Source of the DNA: Bradyrhizobium sp. CB1717
GTDB taxonomy: Bacteria > Pseudomonadota > Alphaproteobacteria > Rhizobiales > Xanthobacteraceae
Assembly: GCF_029714325.1 (NCBI RefSeq)
Contig: NZ_CP121666.1
Coordinates: forward strand, 1,798,001 to 1,862,000
Direction of reading: 5' to 3'
DNA: 64,000 bases
The first letter of the stretch is position 1. Each line of letters begins with the position of its first letter. Of this stretch, positions 16,902 through 27,096 are shown in pieces. The notes beneath the pieces are model-generated. The model made no database searches, was not told where the DNA came from, and was given only the letters and a program-made list of their open reading frames with translations. The position numbers and the translations under genes are program-made.

Positions 16902-18491
16902 GTGACGATCGCTCCCGACATCTCCGCGAAGCCAGACGGCGCCGAGCGCCGGCTCATCCTTGTTGCCGTGCTGATCATCGCGGCGATGACCGCGCTTCGC
17001 ATCGTTTACGCCTCCGCGATCGAGCTGCGCACGGATGAAGCCTATTACTGGACCTGGTCGAAGGAGGCTGCGCTCAGCTTCCTCGATCATCCCCCGGGGA
17101 TCGCCTGGCTGATCCGTTTCGGAACCGCGATCTTCGGCGACACCACGCTCGGCGTCCGCTTCGGCGGCATCGTCGCGATGCTGGTGACGCAGCTGCTGCT
17201 CGCCGACATCGTCCGCCGCCTCACGCACGACATTCGCGCGGTCGTATTCGCCGTGCTGATGTCGGAGGCCGCGCTCTATTACGGCCTGCTGATGGCCAAG
17301 GTCGCGCCTGATGTCGCCATGATCCCGTTCGCGGTGGCGATGATATGGTCCCTGGTGCGGCTGGCGCAGAGCGGCGACGGCCGCTGGTGGCTGGCGGCCG
17401 GCCTGTTCGCTGGCCTCGCGATGCTGTCGAAATTCACCGTGGTCATGTTCGCGCCGGCGGTTGCCGCCTTTCTGCTGGTGCCGGACTGGCGCTGGCGCTG
17501 GTTGCGCAGCCCTTATCCCTATCTCGCGGTGCTGGTCGCGCTCGCTGTGTTCTCGCCGGTGCTGATCTGGAACGTGCAGCACGACTGGGCTTCGATCCGC
17601 TTCCAGGGCGTGCGCGCCACCACCAATTACGGCATCTCGCTGCGCACGGTCGGCGACTACATCGGCCTGCAATTCGGCCTCGTCGGCTTTGTCATGCTGC
17701 CGGTGGTGCTGACGGGCCTGGTGATGACCGCATGGCGCGGCTATCGCACGCGCGAGCCGGTTGCGATCCTGCTGTCGACTGCGGTGCTGGTGCCGTTTCT
17801 CTATTTCCTGGTGAAATCGCTGACGCTGCGGGTCGGCGACACCTGGCCGATGTTCATGTGGCCGGTCGGCTTTGCGGCTGCGGCCGTGAACCTGGTCATG
17901 CTGCCGCGTGAAAAATGGTCGGCGCGGATGATCCGGTCGAGCCTGTTCTGGGCGAAGACGGCGATCGTCTCGGGCACCGCCTTCGTCGTCATCGTGTTCC
18001 TCTATTACGTCGCGGCCCCCTGGAATCTGCTCGGCAAGATCGATCCGATCGGTGCGGAGGCCGGCTACGAGCAGGTCGCGGCGCGCGCGCAGGCCGCCCT
18101 CGACGAAACAGGCGCGACCTGGATCGCGACCACGGACTATCGCACCTACGCCATGATGCGCTGGCTGTTCCGGGGCCGCGTGCCCGTCATCGAGATCAAC
18201 GAGCGCGGCCGCTTCCAGGATTTTGCCGATCCGGGCATGGACAAGATCAGGGGACATGCCGGCATCTATGTCGGCCGTGTGCCGGACAACCGTTCGCCGC
18301 AGTGGGAGAATATCCCGGCGAAACGCGAGCCGCTCGGCGAAGTCGAGCGCCGCTGGCGCGGCGTTGTGACGGATACCTATGTGATCGAAAAGCTCTCCGG
18401 CTGGACCCCGGAGCTGTCGCCGCCGAAGGACTCGCCGCTGTTTTGGTGGCGCGTGCTGGCGGGGGAATTCGAGAAGCGGGCGCGTGCCTAG
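16902..18491 (+). CDS. GT39/ArnT-like polytopic glycosyltransferase
   Basis: A 529-residue integral membrane protein. GTG 16902 (MTIAPDISAKPDGAERRL) is preferred to an in-frame start at 16776, which would translate a palindromic repeat. The first membrane loop carries the acidic motif ELRTDEAYYWTWSKEAALSFLDHPPGIAWLIR (about 40-70), typical of GT-C enzymes that use polyprenyl-phosphate sugars. About ten hydrophobic helices follow, with a soluble C-terminal domain from about residue 390. It probably transfers a lipid-linked sugar to a lipid or protein in the periplasm. The acceptor is unknown. Confidence 0.87.
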   Translation: MTIAPDISAKPDGAERRLILVAVLIIAAMTALRIVYASAIELRTDEAYYWTWSKEAALSFLDHPPGIAWLIRFGTAIFGDTTLGVRFGGIVAMLVTQLLLADIVRRLTHDIRAVVFAVLMSEAALYYGLLMAKVAPDVAMIPFAVAMIWSLVRLAQSGDGRWWLAAGLFAGLAMLSKFTVVMFAPAVAAFLLVPDWRWRWLRSPYPYLAVLVALAVFSPVLIWNVQHDWASIRFQGVRATTNYGISLRTVGDYIGLQFGLVGFVMLPVVLTGLVMTAWRGYRTREPVAILLSTAVLVPFLYFLVKSLTLRVGDTWPMFMWPVGFAAAAVNLVMLPREKWSARMIRSSLFWAKTAIVSGTAFVVIVFLYYVAAPWNLLGKIDPIGAEAGYEQVAARAQAALDETGATWIATTDYRTYAMMRWLFRGRVPVIEINERGRFQDFADPGMDKIRGHAGIYVGRVPDNRSPQWENIPAKREPLGEVERRWRGVVTDTYVIEKLSGWTPELSPPKDSPLFWWRVLAGEFEKRARA

Positions 18492-18501
18492 CGCGCCTTC
18501 T

Positions 18502-18666
18502 CTTACCCTCCCCTGGAGGGGGAGGGTCGATCGCGCGAAGCGCGAGCGGGGTGGGGTGATCTCTCCTCGCGGGCAGTGTTCGAGGTGGAGAGACCGTCAC
18601 CCCACCCCGTCTCACATTTCGCTGCGCTCCATGTGAGCCGACCCTCCCCCTCCACGGGAGGGTAAG
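18502..18666. repeat. palindromic repeat (CTTACCCTCCCCTGGAGGGGGAGGGTCG type)
   Basis: A 165-bp inverted repeat: CTTACCCTCCC at the left pairs with GGGAGGGTAAG at the right, with inner dyads CACCCCACCCC and GGGGTGGGGTG. It fills the space between the convergent glycosyltransferase and ycjF-like genes. Confidence 0.85.
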
Positions 18667-18674
18667 CAAGAGCG

Positions 18675-19703
18675 CTACTCCTCGTCATCCTTCTTCCGCA
18701 ACAAATCCGTCGCCAGATCCGACAGCTTCGGCGGCGGCAGCGCCGCGAACGGCAGCGGCCGCGTCACGTCGATCGCGGCGAGGCCCAGCCGCGCGGTCAG
18801 TAGGCCGTTCAGCACGCCTTCACCCAGCCGCTGCGACAGTTTTGCCGCGATGCCGTGGCCGAGCATCTGCTGCACCAGGCTGTCGCTCGCGGCCATCCCG
18901 CCGGTGATGGCGAGATGGGCGATGACGTGGCGGAGCAGGCGGATCATGCCGAGTGCGCCGGGACGCCCGCCATAGAGATAGGCGAGCTGGCGGATCAGGC
19001 GCAGCGCGGCGACGAACACGAACAGCACGTCGATCGCCGCGCGCGGCGAGACCGCGGTGACGATCGAGACCTTTTGCGCCGCTGACGACACCAGCCGCCG
19101 CGCCTCGATATCCAGCGGTGACATCAGTTCGCGCTCGGCGAGCCGGATCATGTCGGCGCCGTCGATGATCTCGCCGGCATGGCTTTCGAGCGTGGCGCGG
19201 GCACGGGCGAGCTGCGGGTTCTGGTGTGCGATCTTCAGGAGGTCTTGCACGATGACGCGGCTCTCCTTGCGGTCGTCGCTGGCAAGGACCGCGGCTGCGC
19301 GTGCATGCAGCTTCTCGATGGTCGCAAGCCGCGCCAGCCCGAAGGCCTCGCGCCCGATCACGACAGCAAGCGCGAGCGCGGTGACGAAGGCGAAGGAAAC
19401 GCCGACGAAGCCGAGCGTTTCGCTGCGCGCAAACAGGTCCTCGATCAGATGCACCACCCCGAGCCCGACGCCGAGCAGCGTCAATCCCGCGAGCCCCGAC
19501 CAGAACACCGTGCCCCAGGGAAAGCCACGCCGCGCCGGCAGCGCGGCCTGAACCGGCACCGGAAATGTCGATGGATCGGGCTCCGGCGTGATCTGGATGG
19601 TGGCGCGACCGAGCCGGCTGGTCTCGTCGGCTTCCGTGACGACGACGCCGGGATCGTCGAGCCGGAATGTCGCCGGCCGCCGTGGCTTCGATCGGTCGTT
19701 CAT
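18675..19703 (-). CDS. YcjF/TIGR01620 family membrane protein (DUF697)
   Basis: A 342-residue protein. The start at 19703 (MNDRSKPRRPATFRLDDPGV) overlaps the stop of the preceding ycjX-like gene in an ATGA junction, so the two are translationally coupled; the longer open frame upstream is a shadow of ycjX. Two transmembrane helices lie near residues 75-125 (GTVFWSGLAGLTLLGVGLGVVHL; GFVGVSFAFVTALALAVVIG). The C-terminal DUF697 part holds SPRAAIDVLFVFVAALRLIRQLAYLYGG. YcjF proteins are stress-linked inner membrane proteins that pair with YcjX; biochemical function is not established. Confidence 0.9.
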   Translation of the reverse strand: MNDRSKPRRPATFRLDDPGVVVTEADETSRLGRATIQITPEPDPSTFPVPVQAALPARRGFPWGTVFWSGLAGLTLLGVGLGVVHLIEDLFARSETLGFVGVSFAFVTALALAVVIGREAFGLARLATIEKLHARAAAVLASDDRKESRVIVQDLLKIAHQNPQLARARATLESHAGEIIDGADMIRLAERELMSPLDIEARRLVSSAAQKVSIVTAVSPRAAIDVLFVFVAALRLIRQLAYLYGGRPGALGMIRLLRHVIAHLAITGGMAASDSLVQQMLGHGIAAKLSQRLGEGVLNGLLTARLGLAAIDVTRPLPFAALPPPKLSDLATDLLRKKDDEE

Positions 19704-21169
19704 GCGAGCTTGTCTCCGATCAGGAACTGCAAGGCACGGTCGAGGCGGATATGTGGCAGCACTGGCTCGCCGCCACTCTCGCGTTCGAGCTTGGGCGGGC
19801 GGAAGCGCAGGAAACGGAAATCGCTCTTTTCGGCGGCATGTGTCGACAACCCTTGGAACGCGTCCCTGCCATTGAACAGCGGCTCGGGATCCAGCGGCAG
19901 GTCGCCCGGAAAGGTCGCAACCTCCGTGTTGCCGTCGAAGAATTCGCCGCCGGCGCTCTCGCCCGCGGCGGGCGTTCCCAGGATCGACGGCAATTTGTCG
20001 CGGCCATGCGCGACTTGAGCTTCTCTTGTGGCGCGGACGGCGGCGAGCGCCACGACATCGATCGCCGCGCCGGTATCTTCCGCACGCGCAACGGCACGCG
20101 AGACGGCGCGGCGGAGCACGGCCTCGAGCCGGTCGTGGCTGGAATGGTGCAGGTGATCCGCCTTGGTCGCGGCGAACAGGATGCGGTCGATGCGCGGCCG
20201 GAACAGACTGGAGAGGATCGTGCTGCGGCCGATGTTGAAACAGTCGAGAATGCCGGCCAGTGCCGCTTCGAGATCGTGCAGCGCCTCGGGGCCGGAGTTG
20301 AACGCGGCGAGCGCGTCGGCCAGCACGATCTGACGATCGAGCCGCGCGAAATGATCGCGGAAGAAAGGCCGCACTACGACGTCCTTGTAGGCCTCGAAGC
20401 GCCGCACCATCATCGCCCATAGCGATCCCTCGGGCGCCTGTCCGCCCGCGGGCACGTCGAGCGGCGCAAAGGTCAGCGCCGGCGTATCGGCGAGATTGCC
20501 TGGCATCAGGAAGCGGCCGGGCGGCAGCAGGCTCATCGCAAAGCGCTCGTCGCGGCAGGCGCGCAAATAGTTCGTAAAGAGTTTTGCGGCCGTGAGCGTC
20601 GCCTGCTCGTCCTCGCGCGCCTCGGGTTTGAGCGTTGCGAGATGCGCGTGCCATTCGCTCGCAAGATGCGCGCGCGGCGCCTCGCGCGACAGCGCCAGGC
20701 TCTCCGCCGACCATTGCTCGTAGCTCTTCTGCAGCAGCGGCAGGTCGAGCAGCCATTCGCCGGGATAATCGACGATGTCGAGCGTCAGCGTGCGGTCGGC
20801 GCCGTTCGGGCGCTGGTAGTCGATGACGAGGCGGAGCTCGCTGATGTCGACGGTGGAATTCGGCCAGCGCCGTTCCTCGACCAGCGCGCGCAGATGGTTC
20901 TCATAGGCAAAGCGCGGCACGGCATCATCAGGCTGCGGCGCCAGATGCGCCCGTGCGATCCGGCCCGAGGCATAGGCCTCGAACACCGGAAACCGGCCGC
21001 CGCGCGTCAGCCCATGGATCAGCGCGGTGATGAATACGGTCTTACCGGCGCGCGACAGGCCGGTGACACCAAGCCGCACCGTCGGGTTGAAGAAATGCTC
21101 GCCATAGTCGATCAGCGCCCGGGCCGACAGCCGCGCCTCCTCGACCATATCCTGGAAACTGAATGCCAT
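19700..21169 (-). CDS. YcjX family P-loop NTPase (DUF463)
   Basis: A 489-residue protein with a Walker A motif GLSRAGKTVFITALI near residue 39. The Walker-B-like segment is DIVDYPGEWLLDLPLLQKSYEQW (about 130-153). Family segments LLPPGRFLMPGNL, RFEAYKDVVVRPFFRDHFARLDRQIVLADAL and FAATKADHLHHSSHDRLE are also present. YcjX proteins are GTP/ATP-binding stress proteins of uncertain role. The gene is first in a two-gene operon with ycjF. Confidence 0.93.
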   Translation of the reverse strand: MAFSFQDMVEEARLSARALIDYGEHFFNPTVRLGVTGLSRAGKTVFITALIHGLTRGGRFPVFEAYASGRIARAHLAPQPDDAVPRFAYENHLRALVEERRWPNSTVDISELRLVIDYQRPNGADRTLTLDIVDYPGEWLLDLPLLQKSYEQWSAESLALSREAPRAHLASEWHAHLATLKPEAREDEQATLTAAKLFTNYLRACRDERFAMSLLPPGRFLMPGNLADTPALTFAPLDVPAGGQAPEGSLWAMMVRRFEAYKDVVVRPFFRDHFARLDRQIVLADALAAFNSGPEALHDLEAALAGILDCFNIGRSTILSSLFRPRIDRILFAATKADHLHHSSHDRLEAVLRRAVSRAVARAEDTGAAIDVVALAAVRATREAQVAHGRDKLPSILGTPAAGESAGGEFFDGNTEVATFPGDLPLDPEPLFNGRDAFQGLSTHAAEKSDFRFLRFRPPKLERESGGEPVLPHIRLDRALQFLIGDKLA

Positions 21170-21354
21170 ATGAACGTGAGGGGGCTCGGGCGAGGGGTAC
21201 GCAAATCGGATTAGTCACAAAAGTGGCAACTGGTTGAGGAAAATCAAGCTTTCATACTTCCACCGCCTTTGTCGGCAAATCAGCCGTTTGAACGACGCGC
21301 CGGTCCCCAAACACCCATACAAGAGGGCATTGCCTCTAGCTGTTGCGGATTGCC

Positions 21355-22050
21355 ATGACCGTGTTCCAGTTGAAACAGTTTGCGTCCTCCTCCGTCCACG
21401 CCGCCGCCGACGTGATCGGCTGGGATTACGACCGCGCCGAGCTGATCGCAGATGGCGTCGTCCACGCGATCGGCGTGCTCTCCGGCCTCATCGCCGCGAC
21501 CGTGCTGGTGGTGCTGACGACGGTCTATTCCGACGCGACGGACATCGTCGGCGTCTCGATCTATGTCGCCGGCCTGCTGTCGATGCTGGTGCTGTCGGCG
21601 ACCTATAATCTCTGGCCGGTGTCGCCGGCGAAATGGCTGCTGCGGCGCTTCGACCATTCCGCGATCTATCTGCTGATCGCCGCAACCTACACGCCGTTCA
21701 TCCTGGAAGTGAAGGACAGCGTGTTCGCACTGGTGCTGCTTGCCGGCGTCTGGTGCGTCGCCATTCTCGGCATCGTGCTGAAGCTTTTCTTCCCCGGACG
21801 GTTCGACCGCGTCTCGGTCGGCATCTATCTCGCGATGGGCTGGAGCGGCGTCATGCTCTACGGCCCCGTGGTCAAGGCGCTGCCCGCGCTGGTGCTGGGC
21901 TTCATCCTTGCCGGCGGGCTTCTCTACAGCTTTGGCGTGATCTTCCATGCCTGGCGGCGGCTGCGCTTCCAGAATGCGATCTGGCACGGCTTTGTCTTGG
22001 CCGGCGCGGCATGCCATTATACCGCAGTGCTCGACCTCGTGTTGAGCTGA
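21355..22050 (+). CDS. hemolysin III (PAQR) family membrane protein
   Basis: A 231-residue seven-helix membrane protein starting at ATG 21355 (MTVFQLKQF). A TTG 12 bases upstream is less likely. It has the family motifs EL(I)ADGVVHAIGVLSG in TM1, SATYNLWP, RRFDHSAIYLLIAATYTPF and the terminal HGFVLAGAACHYTAVL; the conserved His residues bind metal in the PAQR superfamily. The role as a haemolysin is historical; in these bacteria the function is unknown. Confidence 0.92.
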   Translation: MTVFQLKQFASSSVHAAADVIGWDYDRAELIADGVVHAIGVLSGLIAATVLVVLTTVYSDATDIVGVSIYVAGLLSMLVLSATYNLWPVSPAKWLLRRFDHSAIYLLIAATYTPFILEVKDSVFALVLLAGVWCVAILGIVLKLFFPGRFDRVSVGIYLAMGWSGVMLYGPVVKALPALVLGFILAGGLLYSFGVIFHAWRRLRFQNAIWHGFVLAGAACHYTAVLDLVLS

Positions 22051-22122
22051 GCAGGACCCGCGACGCGGAATAAGCGGCGCGGTAAAGCGGTGCAAGACAA
22101 TACAGACAAGAGGAGACGTCGC

Positions 22123-22917
22123 ATGCAGGTGACCGGCAAGGTCGTGGTCGTCACGGGCGGCGCAAACGGCATCGGCAAGGCGCTGTGCGAGGCCTTTCAC
22201 AAGGCGGGCGCCGCCAAGGTCGTCGTCGCGGACATGGACGCCGCCAATGCAAGGGCCGTCGCCGCCATGGTCGATGGCGCCGCGTTCAAATGCGATGTCG
22301 CGCAGGAAAAGGACATCGCCCATGTCATCGAGGAGACCGAGCGGCAGTTCGGCCCGATCGAATTGTTCTGCTCCAACGCCGGCATCGGCGGCGGCTTCGA
22401 TCCGATGTCGGTCAATGCCGGCGGCGCCTCCGACGAACCCTGGCAGCGAAGCTGGGCGATCCACGTCATGGCTCATGTCTATGCGGCACGGCATCTCATC
22501 CCCCGCATGAAGGCGCGCGGCCGCGGCTATTTCCTCAACACGATCTCGGCCGCAGGTCTGTTGTCGCAGGTCGGCAGCCCCGCTTATTCGACGACGAAGC
22601 ATGCCGCGGTCGGCTTTGCCGAGAACCTCGCGATCTCGCACAAGGCTGACAATATCAAGGTCTCGATCCTCTGCCCGCAGGGCGTCGACACCAACATGCT
22701 CCGCGCGATCCCCAAGGGCCCGCAATCCGGCGACGGCGACCTCACGCCCGAGCAGGTCGCAAAAGACGTGCTCGCCGGCCTCGAGCAGGAGACGTTTTTG
22801 ATCCTGCCGCACCCCCAGGTGCTCGGCTATATGCGCAAGAAGACCGAGAACTACGACCGCTGGATCGGCGGCATGGCCAAGATCCAGGCCAAGATGCGGG
22901 AGGAGTTCGGGAAGTAG
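22123..22917 (+). CDS. SDR family NAD(P)-dependent oxidoreductase
   Basis: A 264-residue short-chain dehydrogenase. ATG 22123 (MQVTGKVVVVTGGANGIG) follows AGGAGA at the right spacing; the extra N-terminal residues from 22090 are not conserved. Motifs: TGGANGIG nucleotide loop (about 9-16), NAGIGGG (about 86), catalytic Ser-Tyr-Lys in TISAAGL and YSTTK. The C-terminus has a GDLTPEQVAKDVLAGLEQETFLILPHPQV segment seen in SDRs that act on small alcohols or hydroxyacyl substrates. Substrate is unknown. Confidence 0.9.
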   Translation: MQVTGKVVVVTGGANGIGKALCEAFHKAGAAKVVVADMDAANARAVAAMVDGAAFKCDVAQEKDIAHVIEETERQFGPIELFCSNAGIGGGFDPMSVNAGGASDEPWQRSWAIHVMAHVYAARHLIPRMKARGRGYFLNTISAAGLLSQVGSPAYSTTKHAAVGFAENLAISHKADNIKVSILCPQGVDTNMLRAIPKGPQSGDGDLTPEQVAKDVLAGLEQETFLILPHPQVLGYMRKKTENYDRWIGGMAKIQAKMREEFGK

Positions 22918-22940
22918 GGGAAGGCTGTTGCCGCAAATTC

Positions 22941-23074
22941 GGTGTCGTCCTGGCGAAAGCCAGGACCCATACCGCGAGGTCCATCGATCTTGCCGAGATA
23001 GAAGTACCGAACGACAAGTCTTCGCCAAACTGCTCCCTGGGGTAATGGGGCCTGGCTTTCGCCAGGACGACACC
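22941..23074. repeat. palindromic repeat (GTCGTCCTGGCGAAAGCCAGGACCCATA type)
   Basis: The outer arms GGTGTCGTCCTGGCGAAAGC and GCTTTCGCCAGGACGACACC are exact reverse complements, closing a 134-bp unit. It sits between the SDR gene and the convergent marR-type gene. It is a sequence variant of the repeats at 7412-7533 and 45339-45465. Confidence 0.87.
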
Positions 23075-23079
23075 TTTGA

Positions 23080-23541
23080 TTAGGCGGTCGATTCCACCTC
23101 ATCCTCCATCCTGCTCGCCCTCAACGCCCGCGCATAGAGCATCATCCCCTCGCGCACCGTGCGCTGCTCCGCCGGCGTCAGTGCCGCAAGCGCGCCGCTG
23201 ACCTGCTGACGGCCGAACGCGTGCAGCGCCTCTAGCGTGCGCCGGCCCTTCGCCGTCAGCGACAGCAGCTTGCTGCGCGCGTCAAGCTCGTCCGGCGTCT
23301 CCCTGAGCTCGCCGCAATCGATCAGCTTGCGTACCAGGCGGCTGACGCTGGATTTCTCCAGCCGCAGGAAATCGCCGAGCTCGCCCGACGTCATGGGACC
23401 GCGGATGCCGATCTCCAGGATCGTGTGCACCGCCGACGGCGGATAGTCCGACGCTGCCACCGTCGCATCCATGAAGCCGAGCTCGCGCACCATCAGCCGC
23501 GAGGCGGCGCGGATGTCGTCGATCAGCGCAAGCTCGGCCAT
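23080..23541 (-). CDS. MarR family transcriptional regulator
   Basis: A 153-residue winged-helix protein starting at ATG 23541 (MAELALIDDIRAASRLM). The core includes PSAVHTILEIGIRGPMTSGELGDFLRLEKSSVSRLVRKLIDCGEL (about 40-85, helix-turn-helix and recognition helix), then the wing with RSKLLSLTAKGRRTL. It is divergent from an SDR gene, and a perfect 10-bp inverted repeat lies between them, so it most likely represses both. The longer frame would run through that operator and is rejected. The ligand is unknown. Confidence 0.92.
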   Translation of the reverse strand: MAELALIDDIRAASRLMVRELGFMDATVAASDYPPSAVHTILEIGIRGPMTSGELGDFLRLEKSSVSRLVRKLIDCGELRETPDELDARSKLLSLTAKGRRTLEALHAFGRQQVSGALAALTPAEQRTVREGMMLYARALRASRMEDEVESTA

Positions 23542-23557
23542 CTCTTGACTCTCCGTG

Positions 23558-23580
23558 TATAGTTGTATCATACAACTATA
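23558..23580. promoter_or_regulatory. perfect inverted repeat, probable MarR operator
   Basis: The arms TATAGTTGTA and TACAACTATA are exact reverse complements around the spacer TCA. The site is 17 bases upstream of the marR-type start and 38 bases upstream of the divergent SDR start, the expected place for autorepression and control of the neighbour. Its AT-rich sequence stands out from the surrounding DNA. Confidence 0.88.
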
Positions 23581-23618
23581 TGCGCGCAGCGGCGCGCGCA
23601 AGCGTTTTGGAGTGGACC

Positions 23619-24395
23619 ATGACCGGAACTTTGCCAGCCGGCCTGCGGATGAAGGGCAAGGTCTGCCTGGTCACCGGCGGCGGCAGCGGCATCGGCCGCG
23701 CCACGGCCCTGAGGATGGCCTCCGAAGGGGCGGAAGCGGTCGTCATTGCCGGCCGGCGCGAAGCCGAGATCGAGGCGACCGCCGCGGCGTGCCACGAGCT
23801 CGGCGTGGAAGCGATCGCGCTCAGGACCGACATCACGCGCGAGGAGGATGTCGAACGGCTGGTACGCACTGCCGTTGAGCGTTGCGGCCGGCTCGACGTC
23901 GCCTTCAACAATGCCGGCTTCCAGGAGCGCCGTGCGCCGCTGGAAGAGCAGGGCACCGACATCTACGACAGCGTGTTCGACACCAATGTCCGCGCGCTGT
24001 TTCTCTGTCTGCGCCATCAATTGCCGGCGATGCTCGCGAAAGGCCGCGGCAGCATTGTCGTCAACGCCTCCGTCAGCGGCATGCGCAATCCCAATCCGGG
24101 CTTCTCGCTCTATTCGGCCTCCAAGGCTGCCGCGATCTCGCTGACGCGCTCGGCGGCGATGGAGAACGCCCCGCGCGGCATCCGCATCAATGCGATTGCG
24201 CCCGGCCGCGTCGTCACCGACATGATGCTGCGCGCCGGCGTCGGCGATGTCGCGACCGTCAGCGCCGGCCTGCCGCTGCGGCGGATGGGCAGCCCGGAGG
24301 AGGTGGCGGAAGCCGTGGTATGGCTGTCGTCGGACGCGTCGTCCTACGTGGTCGGACACGTGCTCGCGGCGGACGGGGGATTTTTGGCGTCGTAG
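23619..24395 (+). CDS. SDR family oxidoreductase, probable target of the divergent MarR regulator
   Basis: A 258-residue classical SDR starting at ATG 23619 (MTGTLPAGLRMKGKVCLVTGG). Motifs: TGGGSGIG (about 18-25), NNAGFQ (about 99-104), catalytic YSASK (about 161-165) and the closing VGHVLAADGGFL. The open frame upstream of this ATG overlaps the operator and is not used. The regulator-target arrangement suggests induction by a small molecule that may be its substrate, which is inference. Confidence 0.92.
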   Translation: MTGTLPAGLRMKGKVCLVTGGGSGIGRATALRMASEGAEAVVIAGRREAEIEATAAACHELGVEAIALRTDITREEDVERLVRTAVERCGRLDVAFNNAGFQERRAPLEEQGTDIYDSVFDTNVRALFLCLRHQLPAMLAKGRGSIVVNASVSGMRNPNPGFSLYSASKAAAISLTRSAAMENAPRGIRINAIAPGRVVTDMMLRAGVGDVATVSAGLPLRRMGSPEEVAEAVVWLSSDASSYVVGHVLAADGGFLAS

Positions 24396-24421
24396 TTTCG
24401 GGTGCGAGCTAAAATCTCGAT

Positions 24422-24447
24422 GTCGTCCTGGCTTTCGCCAGGACGAC
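24422..24447. repeat. half-copy of the GTCGTCCTGG palindrome, possible bidirectional terminator
   Basis: A perfect 11-bp stem, GTCGTCCTGGC and GCCAGGACGAC, with loop TTTC. It matches one arm of the 22941-23074 repeat and lies between the convergent SDR and TPP-enzyme genes, where it could end both transcripts, although no T-run follows. Confidence 0.7.
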
Positions 24448-24469
24448 GATGTGGATGGGGCGTGCGCCC

Positions 24470-26092
<1,623 letters not shown>

Positions 26093-26133
26093 GGTTTCCG
26101 TCCCTTGTTTATTGGCGCGCTACCAGCCCACCC

Positions 26134-26217
26134 GTCATTGCGAGCGAAGCGAAGCAATCCAGAATCTTTCCGCGGAGGCAGTCTGGATTGCTTCGTCGCT
26201 TCGCTCCTCGCAACGAC
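26134..26217. repeat. palindromic repeat (GTCATTGCGAGCGAAGCGAAG type)
   Basis: Left arm GTCATTGCGAGCGAAGCGAA pairs with the right arm, which has drifted (an extra TCG and CAACGAC at the end). It is the same family as 3476-3553 and 30545-30622 and fills the 137-bp gap between the MaoC-type and TPP-enzyme genes. Confidence 0.83.
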
Positions 26218-26229
26218 GAGGAGAGAGCC

Positions 26230-27081
26230 CTACCACACCGCCGTGCCCTTCATCGTCGGCTGCCCTTCCGCATTCGCGGTCCACAGCTCCATGCTCTCGC
26301 CGCTGTCATTGGCGTTGACGGAGAACTCGGTCCCCTCGAACAGCGGCTGAAGCCCGCGATAGGTGAACTTCTTCGGCGCCCTGCCGTCACGCAACTTCGC
26401 CGCCATCTCGATGATCAGCGCGGCCTGCAACGGGCCGTGGAAGATCAGGCCAGGATAGCCCTCGACCTTGGTGACGTAGTCGCGGTCGTAATGGATGCGG
26501 TGACCGTTGAAGGTCAGCGCGGAATAGCGGAACAGCAGCACGGGATCGGAGACATGGGTCTCGCGGTGCTGCGCCTTGGGCGGCGGAGGCGGCGCCTTGC
26601 CGCCGGCCGGCGCGCTGCTCGTCATCTCGCGATAGACGATGTCCTGCCGCTCGCGGATGGCGGTGCCGCGCGGAGAGGAGATGCTGTGCTCGACCGAGAC
26701 GAAGCACAGCGTGCCGGTCGATCCCGTCTTCACCTGAACGTCGGCAATGCGCGAGGTGCGGGTCGATTCATCGCCGACGCGAAGCGGCTGCAGGAACTCG
26801 ATCTCGCCGCCGGCCCACATCCGGCGCGGCAGCGGCACCGGCGGCAGGAAGCCGCCGCGGGTCGGGTGACCGTCGGGCCCCAGCATCGACATCGGAAACA
26901 CCGGCTGCGCCAGGCACCAATGCACCGTGAACGGCGCGGCATCGCCCTTCTTGGGCTCGCCGACCTCCTGGAACAGCGTCGCGCGCAGGCCCATGACGAG
27001 CTGCGCGGTGACGATGTCGGTGGCCTCAGTGCTGCGGCCGATCCACTGCCGCAGATGATCGATGTCGAGCTTCTCGGTCAT
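26230..27081 (-). CDS. MaoC-like / FAS1-like acyl-CoA dehydratase
   Basis: A 283-residue double-hotdog protein of the HTD2/mesaconyl-CoA hydratase type. The N-terminal half has HWCLAQPVFPMSMLGPDGHPTRGGFLPPVPLPRRMWAGGEIEFLQPLRVGD (about 50-105), and the C-terminal half the hydratase motif FNGHRIHYDRDYV with YPGLIFHGPLQAALI (about 190-225). It adds or removes water on an enoyl or 3-hydroxyacyl thioester. A Pro-rich linker (GKAPPPPPKAQ) joins the halves. It is downstream of a CoA-transferase with a 15-base gap, as in itaconate or mesaconate-type pathways, but the substrate is not proven. Confidence 0.85.
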   Translation of the reverse strand: MTEKLDIDHLRQWIGRSTEATDIVTAQLVMGLRATLFQEVGEPKKGDAAPFTVHWCLAQPVFPMSMLGPDGHPTRGGFLPPVPLPRRMWAGGEIEFLQPLRVGDESTRTSRIADVQVKTGSTGTLCFVSVEHSISSPRGTAIRERQDIVYREMTSSAPAGGKAPPPPPKAQHRETHVSDPVLLFRYSALTFNGHRIHYDRDYVTKVEGYPGLIFHGPLQAALIIEMAAKLRDGRAPKKFTYRGLQPLFEGTEFSVNANDSGESMELWTANAEGQPTMKGTAVW

Positions 27082-27096
27082 GATGCCTCGCTCTTG

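Noticed and set aside
18675..20756. A 693-residue protein on the minus strand
   Set aside because: The first 350 codons are an out-of-frame shadow of ycjX. The true protein begins at 19703 with an ATGA overlap.
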